The translations under genes and the position numbers were made by a program. Of a stretch of DNA of 55,313 nt, positions 46,184-55,186 are shown piece after piece; position 1 is the stretch's first letter, and each line of letters opens with the position of its first letter. The notes beneath the pieces are model-generated. The model was given only the letters and a program-made list of their open reading frames with translations. It made no database searches and was not told where the DNA came from. The stretch is from positions 1-55,313 of the forward strand of contig JAKOVL010000126.1 in the NCBI GenBank assembly GCA_029782095.1, given 5' to 3'. The DNA is from Bacillota bacterium. GTDB taxonomy: Bacteria > Bacillota > Dethiobacteria > DTU022.

Positions 46184-46212
46184 TTTACAACATAAAGGGG
46201 TACTATTATAAT
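46184..46212 (+). promoter_or_regulatory. Sigma-A promoter of nifU-iscS-thiI
   Basis: TTTACA (46184-46189), 17-nt spacer, TATAAT (46207-46212), 36 nt before the nifU ATG. A second extended -10 (TGGTATAAT, box at 46121-46126) lies upstream with a weak -35. Confidence 0.7.
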
Positions 46213-46248
46213 GGACGGGTCAGGAGGAAAATAAAAAGGAGTGATCTA

Positions 46249-46470
46249 ATGAAAGAACAGGTTGAAAAAGCACTGGATAAAATTAGACCAGCCTTAAAGC
46301 GCGATGGAGGCGATGTGGAGCTAGTTGATGTAAGCAGCGACGGAGTCGTTAAAGTAAAGCTAACCGGCGCTTGCTGCGGTTGCCCCATGTCAACCATCAC
46401 TTTAAAACAGGGCATTGAAAGGGTTTTGAAAAAGGAAGTTCCGGCAGTAAAAGAAGTGGTATCTGTCTAA
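46249..46470 (+). CDS. NifU C-terminal-domain Fe-S carrier (Nfu-like)
   Basis: 73 aa, only the NifU C-terminal domain. [14 protein letters not shown] is the family signature and GACCGCPMS holds the CxxC that carries a labile [4Fe-4S] cluster for delivery to apo-proteins. ATG with AAGGAG 8 nt upstream; a longer in-frame ORF from 46162 is not supported. It sits just ahead of a cysteine desulfurase, its natural sulfur source. Confidence 0.93.
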   Translation: MKEQVEKALDKIRPALKRDGGDVELVDVSSDGVVKVKLTGACCGCPMSTITLKQGIERVLKKEVPAVKEVVSV

Positions 46471-46483
46471 GGAGCAGGGCTGG

Positions 46484-46515
46484 AACCTGGGGGCAACCCG
46501 GGTTTCTTTTTTTCA
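46484..46515 (+). terminator. Intrinsic terminator after nifU
   Basis: AACCTGGG/CCCGGGTT stem (8 bp, one T:G pair), 5-nt loop, then TCTTTTTTT. It stands 14 nt after nifU and ahead of iscS, so iscS-thiI depend on read-through or another promoter. Confidence 0.8.
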
Positions 46516-46579
46516 TCATTGTAAATGATCGGAAATTGGGGTAACATAAGGAAAATTGGCGGAAGCGGAGCTGACCGGC

Positions 46580-47737
46580 ATGCAAGAGATTTACTTGGAC
46601 AACAGCGCCACTACCCGGCCTTATGACGAGGTCATTGAATTAATGGCCAGGGTAATGGGCACCTGCTATGGTAATCCATCGTCACTTCATGCCAAAGGCC
46701 TGGAAGCGGAAAAAATCGTCAAGGAAGCCCGTGAAACTCTAGCCCGCGCCCTGGGCTGCCGGGTTGAAGAAATCATCTTCACCTCCGGGGGCACTGAAGC
46801 CAACAACCAGGCCATAAAAGGTGTGGCCTACCGGCACAGGCGCCGCGGCAACCACATTATAACCAGTACCATTGAACATCCTTCAGTATTAAATTGCTGC
46901 CGCAGGCTGGAGGAAGAAGGGTTTGAGGTGACCTACGTGCCGGTGGACAGCGAAGGCTACATCCTGCTGGAGGAGCTCGCCCAGGCGCTAAACGAACAAA
47001 CGATTCTGGTAACCTTAGCCCATGTCAATAATGAAATCGGCACAATTCAACCACTGGATCAAATTGGGCCATTGATTAAAAAACTTAATCCGCAAACCCT
47101 GTTTCATGTTGACGGAGCCCAGGCACTGGCCAAGGTGCCGGTTGATCTGGACAGATGGCGGATAGATCTTTACAGCTGCAGCGCCCATAAGATTCACGGC
47201 CCCAAAGGTGTGGGCGCGCTGTGGATTAAAACTAACACCATGCTTCAGCCTTTGCTGCAAGGGGGAGAGCAGGAAAGCGGGATGCGGTCCGGAACAGAAA
47301 ATGTTCCGGGGATTGCCGGGTTCGGGCTGGCGGTGCGCCAATCATTTAAACTGATGCAGGCAAACAATAAGTTAATGTATGAACTGAAAGAACGGCTGCT
47401 GCAGGGCTTGCAAAAGGCAGGGGTTGATGTAAGCGTAAACGGCCCTGCTCCACGGCAAAGCGCACCTCACCTGTTAAACCTGTGTTTCCCCGGCATTAAA
47501 GCCGATATATTGCTGCGGGCTTTGGAACAGCAGGGCATTTATGCCTCGGCCGGCTCAGCATGTCATTCCAGGCATCCGCAGCCAAGCCATGTTTTGCTGG
47601 CCACCGGGCTTAGCGAAGACATGGTTGCCGCTTCGCTGCGTTTCAGTTTTTCAGGCCTAAACAGCGCCGCGGAGATTGATACGGTTATTCAGCAGACCGT
47701 AAAATCTGTAACAGAGCTGAGGCAGATGCTGCCATAA
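46580..47737 (+). CDS. Cysteine desulfurase (NifS/IscS family)
   Basis: 385 aa PLP enzyme that releases sulfur from cysteine for Fe-S and thiouridine synthesis. IYLDNSATTRP at the start, TSGGTEANNQAI, HVNNEIGTIQP, the PLP Lys in CSAHKIHGPKG, and the catalytic loop Cys in SAGSACHSRH. The ATG at 46580 has GGAG 9 nt upstream; a TTG at 46556 is an alternative. Followed by thiI after 17 nt, matching the IscS-ThiI sulfur relay. Confidence 0.94.
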   Translation: MQEIYLDNSATTRPYDEVIELMARVMGTCYGNPSSLHAKGLEAEKIVKEARETLARALGCRVEEIIFTSGGTEANNQAIKGVAYRHRRRGNHIITSTIEHPSVLNCCRRLEEEGFEVTYVPVDSEGYILLEELAQALNEQTILVTLAHVNNEIGTIQPLDQIGPLIKKLNPQTLFHVDGAQALAKVPVDLDRWRIDLYSCSAHKIHGPKGVGALWIKTNTMLQPLLQGGEQESGMRSGTENVPGIAGFGLAVRQSFKLMQANNKLMYELKERLLQGLQKAGVDVSVNGPAPRQSAPHLLNLCFPGIKADILLRALEQQGIYASAGSACHSRHPQPSHVLLATGLSEDMVAASLRFSFSGLNSAAEIDTVIQQTVKSVTELRQMLP

Positions 47738-47754
47738 TTTTGAGGAGGGAAATT

Positions 47755-48918
47755 TTGACTTCGACCATACTAATACGCTTCGGCGAAATAGCCCTTAAAG
47801 GTAAAAACAGGCGCTATTTTGAAAATGTGCTGCTGCAAAATCTGAAGAGCGCGGTTCAAGATATGCCGGTGCAAATTAAACGGATGCACGGCCGTTTTAC
47901 CGCGACTTTTTCCGAAGACGATGCTGCGGCAGTAATTGACCGCCTCAGCAAGGTATTCGGCGTAGTCTCCCTCAGCCAGGTTTCAACTGCAGCCCTGGAA
48001 TTGGAAGCGATCAAAGGGAAGGCAGTGGAAGTAGTTCGCTCTCTGCCCGAGCAGATGGACACTTTTAAGGTAGAGACGCGCCGCTCCAATAAAAGTTTTC
48101 CCTTAACCTCTCCGGAAATCAATCGCCAGGTTGGAGCGCACCTGCTGCAGCGCTGCCCCCGCTTAAAAGTAGATGTGCACCGGCCCGCCTTTATCCTCTT
48201 TATTGAAATCGGCATGCAAGAGGCATATTTGTACCATAACAGCATTCATGGCCCCGGAGGGCTCCCGGTGGGAGTAACAGGCAAAGCGATGCTGCTTCTT
48301 TCTGGAGGCATTGACAGCCCCGTGGCGGGCTGGATGGCAATGAAGCGCGGGCTGTCCCTGGAAGCGCTGCATTTTCACAGCTTCCCCTTTACCAGCAAGC
48401 ATTCCCAGGAAAAAGTCATTGAATTATGCCGTCGTTTATCCCGCTACGGCGGCCCGATACCGTTGCACATGGTCAACGTGGCGGAGATTCAAAAAGAGAT
48501 CCGCGCAAAGTGCCCGGAAGAGCTGGGCATAATTCTATTGCGGCGCATGATGCTCCGCATTACCGAAGCGATGGGCAAGCAGCGCGGCATTAAAGCCATG
48601 GTCACCGGGGAGAGTCTGGGACAGGTGGCCAGCCAAACGCTGGAAAGCATGGAGGTTATCAGTGCGGCAGCCCGTATGCTTATTCTCAGGCCACTCCTGG
48701 GCCTGGATAAGCACGAGATTGTGGAAAAGGCTGAAGCAATAGACACTTACCCTGTTTCAATCCGCCCCTTTGAAGACTGCTGCACTTTGTTTGTCCCTCG
48801 CCATCCAGCTACCAGGCCGAACTTAGCTCGGGTGGAACAGGCTGAAAAAAGCCTGGAGATCGACCGGCTGCTGTATGAAGCCCTGGAAAACACGGAAACG
48901 CAAATTATCGAATATTGA
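47755..48918 (+). CDS. thiI: tRNA 4-thiouridine synthetase ThiI
   Basis: 387 aa. N-terminal ferredoxin-like part and THUMP domain (about residues 60-165), then the PP-loop adenylation motif LLLSGGIDSPVAGW. The conserved Cys is in EDCCTLFVP. It lacks the C-terminal rhodanese domain of E. coli ThiI, as in Bacillus. TTG start at 47755 follows GGAGG by 6 nt. Sulfur would come from the upstream desulfurase. The end overlaps the convergent Lgt-like gene by 14 nt. Confidence 0.93.
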   Translation: MTSTILIRFGEIALKGKNRRYFENVLLQNLKSAVQDMPVQIKRMHGRFTATFSEDDAAAVIDRLSKVFGVVSLSQVSTAALELEAIKGKAVEVVRSLPEQMDTFKVETRRSNKSFPLTSPEINRQVGAHLLQRCPRLKVDVHRPAFILFIEIGMQEAYLYHNSIHGPGGLPVGVTGKAMLLLSGGIDSPVAGWMAMKRGLSLEALHFHSFPFTSKHSQEKVIELCRRLSRYGGPIPLHMVNVAEIQKEIRAKCPEELGIILLRRMMLRITEAMGKQRGIKAMVTGESLGQVASQTLESMEVISAAARMLILRPLLGLDKHEIVEKAEAIDTYPVSIRPFEDCCTLFVPRHPATRPNLARVEQAEKSLEIDRLLYEALENTETQIIEY

Positions 48919-49765
48919 TAGGCAAGTTAATGAGGTAGTAAAGAAACACCAGGGGGGCAGTCAATAGCAGGTAAAGAAACAGCTGCCCCCACAGTAAATG
49001 TTTCTTTTTTTTCTTGCCGAAATTTGCGTAACCCAGATAGGAAGAAGTGGTGTAAATTTTTGGCCAGGCCAGAATATAAAATAAACTTAAAACTATGGCT
49101 GCCAGGGAAGCGAGCTGCCCAGCAGTCAGCATTAAAGCAACAGGGGCATGGTCGCGAAAAAACTCTACAACCAGGTTGATCATGCCGTAACCGGCTATAA
49201 ACCAGACAAACAGTTCACCTTCATAGGCTGCCCCCTCCCGGCGGCGCCGAAGAATCAAAAAAAGCGCCATTAGCAGGACAATCATATAAAGGCCATCAGG
49301 GTGATAATATTGCTCGCCGACGGGTATGCCCCAGGGGTAATTTTTTCCCATCACCCGGCCGGCAACTGCCGTGCCAATATGGCCCAGGGCCAGCGATAGC
49401 GCCAAGGCCGGGGCAGCAAGATCCAGGTACCGCTCCAAAATTAGGCCTTTACGCCCTCCCCAGATCATTAGAATTAAAAGCGAAAAAAATACACCCCCCA
49501 AGAAACACATGCCTCCGTCTTGCAGGCGGAAAAAAAGGGCCGGGTGCTCCAGGTAATAAGAAAAGTTAAATAACAGCACATAAGATAAACGGCTGCCGAA
49601 AATCCCCCCAACTATGGCAATGATTATAAAATCGAGCAGTCTTTGCTCAGGAAGCAGTTTGCGCTTCCCTTGAATCAGCACCATCAGCAAGCCGAGCAGC
49701 ACGGCTGCATAAAAGGTGATGCTGAAGATGCTGAAATTTAAGGGGCCCCACTGCCATACAGACAT
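48905..49765 (-). CDS. Degenerate Lgt-like (prolipoprotein diacylglyceryl transferase family) membrane protein
   Basis: 286 aa, about 7 hydrophobic segments. The fold-level pattern of Lgt is visible: FGSRLSYVLLFNFSYYLEHP, GGMCFLGG, LALGHIGTAVAGRVMGK, PWGIP, EFFRDH. Key residues differ from active Lgt: the HGG motif is LGG, GRxGNF is GHIGTA, and the YGxxR Arg is absent (GYGMINLVVEFF). A basic KKKKKH stretch and an extra C-terminal membrane segment are added. It is either a paralogue with another role or very divergent. A true Lgt is expected elsewhere in the genome. Confidence 0.75.
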   Translation of the reverse strand: MSVWQWGPLNFSIFSITFYAAVLLGLLMVLIQGKRKLLPEQRLLDFIIIAIVGGIFGSRLSYVLLFNFSYYLEHPALFFRLQDGGMCFLGGVFFSLLILMIWGGRKGLILERYLDLAAPALALSLALGHIGTAVAGRVMGKNYPWGIPVGEQYYHPDGLYMIVLLMALFLILRRRREGAAYEGELFVWFIAGYGMINLVVEFFRDHAPVALMLTAGQLASLAAIVLSLFYILAWPKIYTTSSYLGYANFGKKKKKHLLWGQLFLYLLLTAPLVFLYYLINLPINIR

Positions 49766-49969
49766 TAGCCAGCAACCGCCTTTCCTCCATGGTTTAGGCT
49801 AAAAGCCGCTACAGACTGTCCTGGAAATTTACCGCAGCTATTTCAGGAGGCTGATCCGAAGCGTTTGCGCTTAACCCGGTGTTCGGGGCGGCGATCCAGT
49901 GCCGCATCCAAAAGGGCTTTGTTTAACGCGTTTAGAAATCTAATCGCTAACAATGATCCGGGAGAAAAA
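49766..49969. other. Spacer without recognised features
   Basis: About 200 nt between the GerMN lipoprotein and the Lgt-like gene. GGAGG is present 20 nt upstream of the Lgt-like start, and nothing else was recognised. Confidence 0.4.
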
Positions 49970-51004
49970 TCAATCAAGATCTTCGCGGCCTAAAGGCATA
50001 TTCCACAAAATGCGCCCATCGCTGAAAGTTTCACCGTTTATAGTAGCAATGACCCGCTCTACTTCCGGTAGTGCTGTAAAAGTGTAAACCAGGGAGCGGA
50101 TCATGGCCTGCGCAGCAAAATAGCCAGCCGGCAGGCGTCCGGCAAGGTTTATTGTTAAAACACCCTGATGCAGATTAAAACTTTCCGCACGGCAGCCCTT
50201 GGGCAAAGTAGGTCCATACTCGCTGCTGTAACTGGAGGTCAGCTGTTCAACAATCTCATAAAAAGGTCCGCTGGCATCTCCTGCATACTCCAGGAAAGGA
50301 TGCGGCCCTTCTGGAACAAAAGCCAGCGGGGTAATAATTTGCTGCCAAATGTATTCCTCGAAATTGTTATAATTATTGTTGCGATAATAAAGCTGGTACT
50401 CGTGAGCCTTGCCTGGCACGGTCACAGGACCATAATATTGCCAGTAGTCGCCCTGCCAGGGGCTATCCTGGTAAAACACCCAAACCGCAGTGATACCGGG
50501 TATGGACTCCAGCGAATAAACAATGGCCTTGATAAAGAGCAGCTCGGCTTCAGCGGGCGAAACAGGAAGGCCGCTGAACAAGGGTTCTTCATAATCCAAA
50601 TGGATTACACAGATGCCGTCTTTAATGTAAATGTCAGACAGCGACACCCGCCCGGTTACCACCGGGCCCACACCATAATCACGCGACTCCTTGAGCGTAG
50701 GTCCTCGAAGCAGCTCGGTCACTGTAGCCCGGGCCAAAGCCTCTGTTAACGGAACGATCCGGCGGATAGGCAAAAGGCCGGTGCCATCCTCTTCAGGATT
50801 TGCTGCCAGATCATAAAAATATAGGGTGAGCTCCATCTCCTTTTCAATTTCGGTGATATTCCCAGAAACGGCATCATGATTAACATCATCATCTTCAGCC
50901 GGAGCGGAGCATCCGCAGGCAACGATGGACATCGCCAGAACAAAAAACAGAACAAACAGGTTATGGATAACCTTTATTCCCACCATGTTATTTTTTTTCG
51001 TCAA
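49970..51004 (-). CDS. Lipoprotein with two GerMN domains
   Basis: 344 aa. A signal peptide (about residues 12-32, LFVLFFVLAMSIVACGC) ends in a lipobox Cys. Two GerMN-like domains follow: one around 55-165 (LTLYFYDLAANPEEDG, LPIRRIVPL, ATVTELLRGP) and one around 215-340 (GCRAESFNLHQGVLTINLAG, SLVYTFTALPEVERV). Such domains occur in spore germination GerM and LpqB-like proteins and bind cell-envelope partners. TTG start with TAGGAG 11 nt upstream. It follows the ABC unit by 152 nt. Confidence 0.82.
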   Translation of the reverse strand: MTKKNNMVGIKVIHNLFVLFFVLAMSIVACGCSAPAEDDDVNHDAVSGNITEIEKEMELTLYFYDLAANPEEDGTGLLPIRRIVPLTEALARATVTELLRGPTLKESRDYGVGPVVTGRVSLSDIYIKDGICVIHLDYEEPLFSGLPVSPAEAELLFIKAIVYSLESIPGITAVWVFYQDSPWQGDYWQYYGPVTVPGKAHEYQLYYRNNNYNNFEEYIWQQIITPLAFVPEGPHPFLEYAGDASGPFYEIVEQLTSSYSSEYGPTLPKGCRAESFNLHQGVLTINLAGRLPAGYFAAQAMIRSLVYTFTALPEVERVIATINGETFSDGRILWNMPLGREDLD

Positions 51005-51156
51005 ACTGAAGCAAAACTCCTACATAACGTCCGGCGGCAACTGCAATTAAGCTCCTGCTTTTTGATTAAATTAAATTAGGGCCATAACCTTAATTTATAT
51101 TTAAGCCCGTTTAAGCTGCGTCCGTCGATTTTTCAGAAAAGCAGCCTGGTTTTCCT

Positions 51157-52521
51157 CTAGTAATGGCGCATGGCTGTAATCGGGTCGAGACGAATGGCCC
51201 GGTTGGCCGGGTAAAGGCCTGCGAGCAGGCCGATGCCCATGCTAAAAATTAGGGCAAACAGCACCAGCCAGGGCGGGATCATGGAGATTTGCAGGGGCGC
51301 ACTTTCTGGACCCATGCCGGGGCCCATCATGGCTCCCACATATTTATTCAAAAGGTATGACAAAAAATAACTGAGGCCTAGGCCAAAAGCACCCCCGAGG
51401 ATTCCGATCATCGATGATTCAGCCAGGAAAAGCGCGCGCACATCAGCAAAGGAGGCGCCGACCACTTTCATAATGGCTATTTCCCTGGTTCTCTCGTAAA
51501 TTGACATGACCATGGTGTTGGTGATGCCGATGGCGGCCACAAGGAGGGTAATGGCGCCGATGCCGCCTAAAACTGCCTGAATTTGCCGTGCCTGCTCCTC
51601 GATTCCTTCAAGGCTGTCGGCCATGGAATAAGCGTTAAAGCCGCGATCGCGCAGCTCCTGGCTGATGGCCCGGGTTACGGCCACATCCTCCGTGCGCACC
51701 AGGGCAAAGGAATACTGGTCTTCTTCCCTTGTCCGGACGCCGCCGCGCGGCATATCATGGACGCCAATGTCTATTTCCGGCGGGAACCCCGGATCACCGG
51801 GCGTGCTGCCCATACCCTGCATGGTAAAGTCTCGCATTTTCTTAATTTCGGACAAAGGTCCATAAACGGACCAGGCGTGCTCCATGCTCCTGTCACTGAG
51901 AATGCCGACAACATTGAGCCCGTAAATCCGCTTCTGCTGCCTCTGGTTCATCAGGGTGAAAGAGATGCGCTTATTCAGCAGCTCAAGGGGGTCGCTCTGG
52001 GGCATCTCTTCCCATCGACCGGGAACCTGGTTCGGGTCATAAAAGTTGTCTATGACCATGGAGCCGGCAACCACGTTAAACTTGTCTCCTTCATTAAGCA
52101 GGCGGCCGTGGGCCACATCGAATTCGAACAGCTCCATCGTGCCGGGGTCAATGCCAATCAGGGAAATATAACCCATTTTCCGCCCCAGCATTGCTTCGCC
52201 GCCCACCTCATAGGCTGGGGATACGGCAATTACGCCCTCAATGGATCTAATTTCATCAATAGCTTCGTCTGTAAGCCAGCGCTGGCGCTCTTCTTCAGAT
52301 TCTCCGGGATAGGACCAGCCCTGGTGCACCCTGATAATATTCAGACTGCCCCACTGGGCCATTTGCTTCTTTTGTGATTCAACCAGCCCTATACCCAATG
52401 ACAACATTACCACAATAGCGGTAGTGCCAATAATCATCCCTAAAACGGTAAGAAAAGTCCTCCCCTTGCGCCGCCACAGATTACGTTGGGCCAGGGTTAG
52501 CAGATCATAGCTCTTCATCAA
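51157..52521 (-). CDS. ABC transporter permease, MacB/FtsX type
   Basis: 454 aa. One N-terminal membrane helix (about 24-48, TFLTVLGMIIGTTAIVVMLSLGIGL in part), a large extracytoplasmic MacB-PCD-like domain (50-310), and three C-terminal helices with the signature SIYERTREIAIMKVVGAS. Typical of mechanotransmission or lipoprotein/peptide exporters. It overlaps the CARDB-like gene by 17 nt and works with the ATPase at 53823-54521. Confidence 0.92.
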   Translation of the reverse strand: MMKSYDLLTLAQRNLWRRKGRTFLTVLGMIIGTTAIVVMLSLGIGLVESQKKQMAQWGSLNIIRVHQGWSYPGESEEERQRWLTDEAIDEIRSIEGVIAVSPAYEVGGEAMLGRKMGYISLIGIDPGTMELFEFDVAHGRLLNEGDKFNVVAGSMVIDNFYDPNQVPGRWEEMPQSDPLELLNKRISFTLMNQRQQKRIYGLNVVGILSDRSMEHAWSVYGPLSEIKKMRDFTMQGMGSTPGDPGFPPEIDIGVHDMPRGGVRTREEDQYSFALVRTEDVAVTRAISQELRDRGFNAYSMADSLEGIEEQARQIQAVLGGIGAITLLVAAIGITNTMVMSIYERTREIAIMKVVGASFADVRALFLAESSMIGILGGAFGLGLSYFLSYLLNKYVGAMMGPGMGPESAPLQISMIPPWLVLFALIFSMGIGLLAGLYPANRAIRLDPITAMRHY

Positions 52522-53830
52522 AAATCTCTCCCTGCTTTGCCTTGCGCCGCCGCCAGAATACTATGCCTGCAATGATCAGCGCCAGCAGTAAAGCCGGGCC
52601 CAGAATATAGAGAAACCGGGGGGCAGCGGAAGGTGGATTCTCCGGCAGCGGCTCCACCGGCAGGCCCGGGTCCGCCAAGCCGGCCATCACCTCGATTGAA
52701 AACGGATACTCTTCAACTACTTCCTGGTTGGTGTAGTCGAGATAGCGGAAGGTCACCTTCCCTTCCAGCAGGCCTTCGGCCTCGGGGATGATGTAGGCCT
52801 GGTAAAAATCACTCTGCCCTATTTCAAAATTGGCCAAAAAATAGGAGGCATTTTCCTTGGGGAACTCTCCTTCCACCGTTACCAGCACATTTTTCAAAGC
52901 AACCTTGCCCACGTTGACAAACTCGGCGGTGACCGGCGTGGCTTCCCCGACAATAGCCGTAGGAGGCACCTCCACGCCCAGGACCTGCAGGCGGCTTTCC
53001 TGCAAAACCGGAATATTTACCATTTCGGAAACTGAATACGACTCTCCCCGATCGTCCTCATAAAGTATTTCCACGGGCACGAGGTAGGTTTTGGCCGTAG
53101 CATTGGGATCAACAAATATGTTAATTGACTTGGTATAAGTACTTTTAGGCCCGATTTTTTCCACATAAAAACTGTTGCTGCTGTTCACGGGAGAAAACAC
53201 TGTTCCACTGGTGCCGTCCTCTGCCGGGATGGTGGCCAGAGATATTTTGAGGTTCCGCACTTCGCGGGTGCTGGTATTTTGCACGTACAGGGTGAGGGTA
53301 AAGGTATCCCCGGCCAGGATGTTGCTTTGCGAGAGGGTGTAATTTTGCAAGAAGACCCTGGGAGTATATAGAACCTCAGTCTTGGCATCAGATTTTGATT
53401 CAGGCTCTTTAACCTCGATTAGCAAAGCGTCGACAGGACGAATGCGGAATAAACTTTTATCTCCGTTGTAAATAATTTTGATTTGGGTGATATCTACCGG
53501 CCCGGCCTCATTGATTTTTCCATATAATACAACTTTCCTGGTCCCATCGCTTAGATTTGTGAACGGAGCATCGCCTTCCACAATGGTCTTCCCGCTGGCT
53601 GACAACCCAACTAATTCAATTGATTGGACATCCTTAAATAATTCCTCGTTTCCCGTAGCAAAAGTAAACTCGACCGTTACCGCAAATTTTTCTTTCTTCG
53701 TCACTTCCAGCGGGGATTCTGTCACGATTTTAAGACCTGGTATGGGCAGTTCTTCTGCATGCACTGCGTTTTCGGCAAAGAAAAGACAGATAATAACCAG
53801 CAAAAATAAGCCCACTTTTGTTTTACGCAT
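52505..53830 (-). CDS. Exported CARDB-like surface protein with C-terminal anchor
   Basis: 441 aa. Signal peptide MRKTKVGLFLLVIICLFF...VHA, then about 380 residues of beta-sandwich domains like CARDB/S-layer-type repeats (SQSNILAGDTFTLTLYVQN, TPVTAEFVNVGKVALKNVLV), a Pro-rich linker and a C-terminal membrane helix (FLYILGPALLLALIIAGIVF) with a basic cytoplasmic tail. ATG at 53830 has AAGGAGG upstream; an in-frame extension to 54061 lies inside the ATPase gene. Lying between the ATPase and permease, it is probably an accessory of the transporter. Confidence 0.85.
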   Translation of the reverse strand: MRKTKVGLFLLVIICLFFAENAVHAEELPIPGLKIVTESPLEVTKKEKFAVTVEFTFATGNEELFKDVQSIELVGLSASGKTIVEGDAPFTNLSDGTRKVVLYGKINEAGPVDITQIKIIYNGDKSLFRIRPVDALLIEVKEPESKSDAKTEVLYTPRVFLQNYTLSQSNILAGDTFTLTLYVQNTSTREVRNLKISLATIPAEDGTSGTVFSPVNSSNSFYVEKIGPKSTYTKSINIFVDPNATAKTYLVPVEILYEDDRGESYSVSEMVNIPVLQESRLQVLGVEVPPTAIVGEATPVTAEFVNVGKVALKNVLVTVEGEFPKENASYFLANFEIGQSDFYQAYIIPEAEGLLEGKVTFRYLDYTNQEVVEEYPFSIEVMAGLADPGLPVEPLPENPPSAAPRFLYILGPALLLALIIAGIVFWRRRKAKQGEIFDEEL

Positions 53831-54521
53831 ACTGTTTTCCTCCTTCTTCTTCAGAAACGATTTTCCCGTCAAGCATATAGATAATCCTATCGGCAAATTT
53901 GGCCACATCGCGGTCATGGGTAACCATGATGAAGGTCTGCTTGCGTTCACGGATCGTTTCCTGTAGATAGCACATAATCTCATGGGTTGTCTTTGAGTCC
54001 AGGTTGCCGGTAAGCTCGTCGGCAAAGATAATGCGCGGGTTGTGAATAAAGGCCCTGGCAATGCTGACCCGCTGCTGCTGCCCGCCGCTCATTTCCAGCG
54101 GCTTATGCAGGCGCCGCTCTTTCAAGCCCATGCGAGCAAGCTCCCTTACGGCGCGGATGTGCCGTTCCCGGGTCGGCACGCCGTCAAACAGCAGCGGCAA
54201 AGCAACATTTTCTTGGGCCGTCAGGATGGGAATAAGATTGTTAAACTGAAAAATAAACCCCATATATTTGCGGCGAAAGAGGACTTTTTGGCTTTCTTTC
54301 AACTTGTTCATTACTACCCCGCGAAAAATCACCTCGCCGCGGGTTGGCCTCTCCAGGCCCGCCGCCACATTGAGCAGGGTTGTCTTCCCGCAGCCTGAGG
54401 TCCCCAGGATGGCGATAAACTCCCCTTCTTCGACAGAGAGATCGACACCGTTTAGAGCAGTGACAACCTCTTTGCCCACGCGATATTTTTTAACTATATT
54501 CCGCAGCTCCAGGATAGGCAC
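53823..54521 (-). CDS. ABC transporter ATP-binding protein (MacB/LolD type)
   Basis: 232 aa. Walker A GTSGCGKTT, Q-loop region FIFQFNNLIPILTAQEN, signature MSGGQQQRVSIARAF, Walker B IIFADELTGNLDSKT, and H-loop MVTHDRDVA. GTG start at 54521 with GAGGTG 6 nt upstream; a longer in-frame ATG at 54569 has no ribosome site. Overlaps the CARDB-like gene by 8 nt. First gene of the exporter unit. Confidence 0.93.
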   Translation of the reverse strand: MPILELRNIVKKYRVGKEVVTALNGVDLSVEEGEFIAILGTSGCGKTTLLNVAAGLERPTRGEVIFRGVVMNKLKESQKVLFRRKYMGFIFQFNNLIPILTAQENVALPLLFDGVPTRERHIRAVRELARMGLKERRLHKPLEMSGGQQQRVSIARAFIHNPRIIFADELTGNLDSKTTHEIMCYLQETIRERKQTFIMVTHDRDVAKFADRIIYMLDGKIVSEEEGGKQYA

Positions 54522-54931
54522 ATTTTTCACCTCTTTATCGATGCCTACAGTATAAAGATTAAAAAACAATGCAAGGAGTTCCCGTTTTTTTAAATTTCCC
54601 TCGATTAAAAAGGCTTGTTTTTGATATTTCTCTTTATTGACGCTAATTCCTTTAATCTGGCTTAGTAAAGCATTAATATGCTAATACGTGGCACTACGGT
54701 TTTTACATTTTCAAAAGCTAAATCCCGTGTTTAAAGGGTTTTTTAGCCCTAATGGCATCTAAAATGCCGTTTTGCTGTCAAACTTGAGTTTGGGAAAGGG
54801 GGGTGAAAGCCGGTTTTCGAAGCTCTCTTCTTAGAGGTTGGAGAAAATAAATTTTGAAAAACAGTGAGTTGCCTGGTTTACTCAGGGACTTGCTTATTTC
54901 AAAAAGGGCGTGGGAGGAAGTTGACGAAAAG
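54522..54931. other. Spacer between the 5S rRNA and the ABC unit
   Basis: About 410 nt. A promoter-like pair TTGCAT (54574-54569)/TACTGT (54552-54547), spacer 16 nt, could start the ABC unit on the minus strand. Small hairpins are present (GGCATTTTAGATGCC, AGGGCTAAAAAACCCT). No gene was recognised. Confidence 0.4.
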
Positions 54932-54933
54932 CG

Positions 54934-54959
54934 AAAGCCCGGCGTTCGTGCCGGGCTTT
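54934..54959 (-). terminator. Terminator of the rRNA operon
   Basis: AAAGCCCGGC/GCCGGGCTTT, 10-bp stem and 6-nt loop, 12 nt past the 5S 3' end. Poly-T follows on the plus side and CGCTTTTC on the minus side. Confidence 0.8.
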
Positions 54960-54971
54960 TTGAAAAGTTTT

Positions 54972-55085
<114 letters not shown>

Positions 55086-55139
55086 AAATGAGATGTGAGA
55101 AGTGAGATGTTAGATGTGAGACTCACTTTCTCACATATA
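55086..55139. repeat. Heptamer-repeat hairpin in the 23S-5S spacer (locus E)
   Basis: TGAGATG, TGAGAAG, TGAGATG, TTAGATG, TGAGACT run with a 7-nt period, followed by CTCACTTTCTCACAT, which is the near-perfect complement of ATGTGAGAAGTGAG. Confidence 0.7.
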
Positions 55140-55186
55140 TTCTTTTGTCAAATTTCACGGAACTGTCTTCACCGATTTCTATCAGT

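Noticed and set aside
52505-54061. 518-codon version of the CARDB-like gene
   Set aside because: The first 77 codons lie inside the ABC ATPase gene; the signal peptide and ribosome site put the start at 53830.
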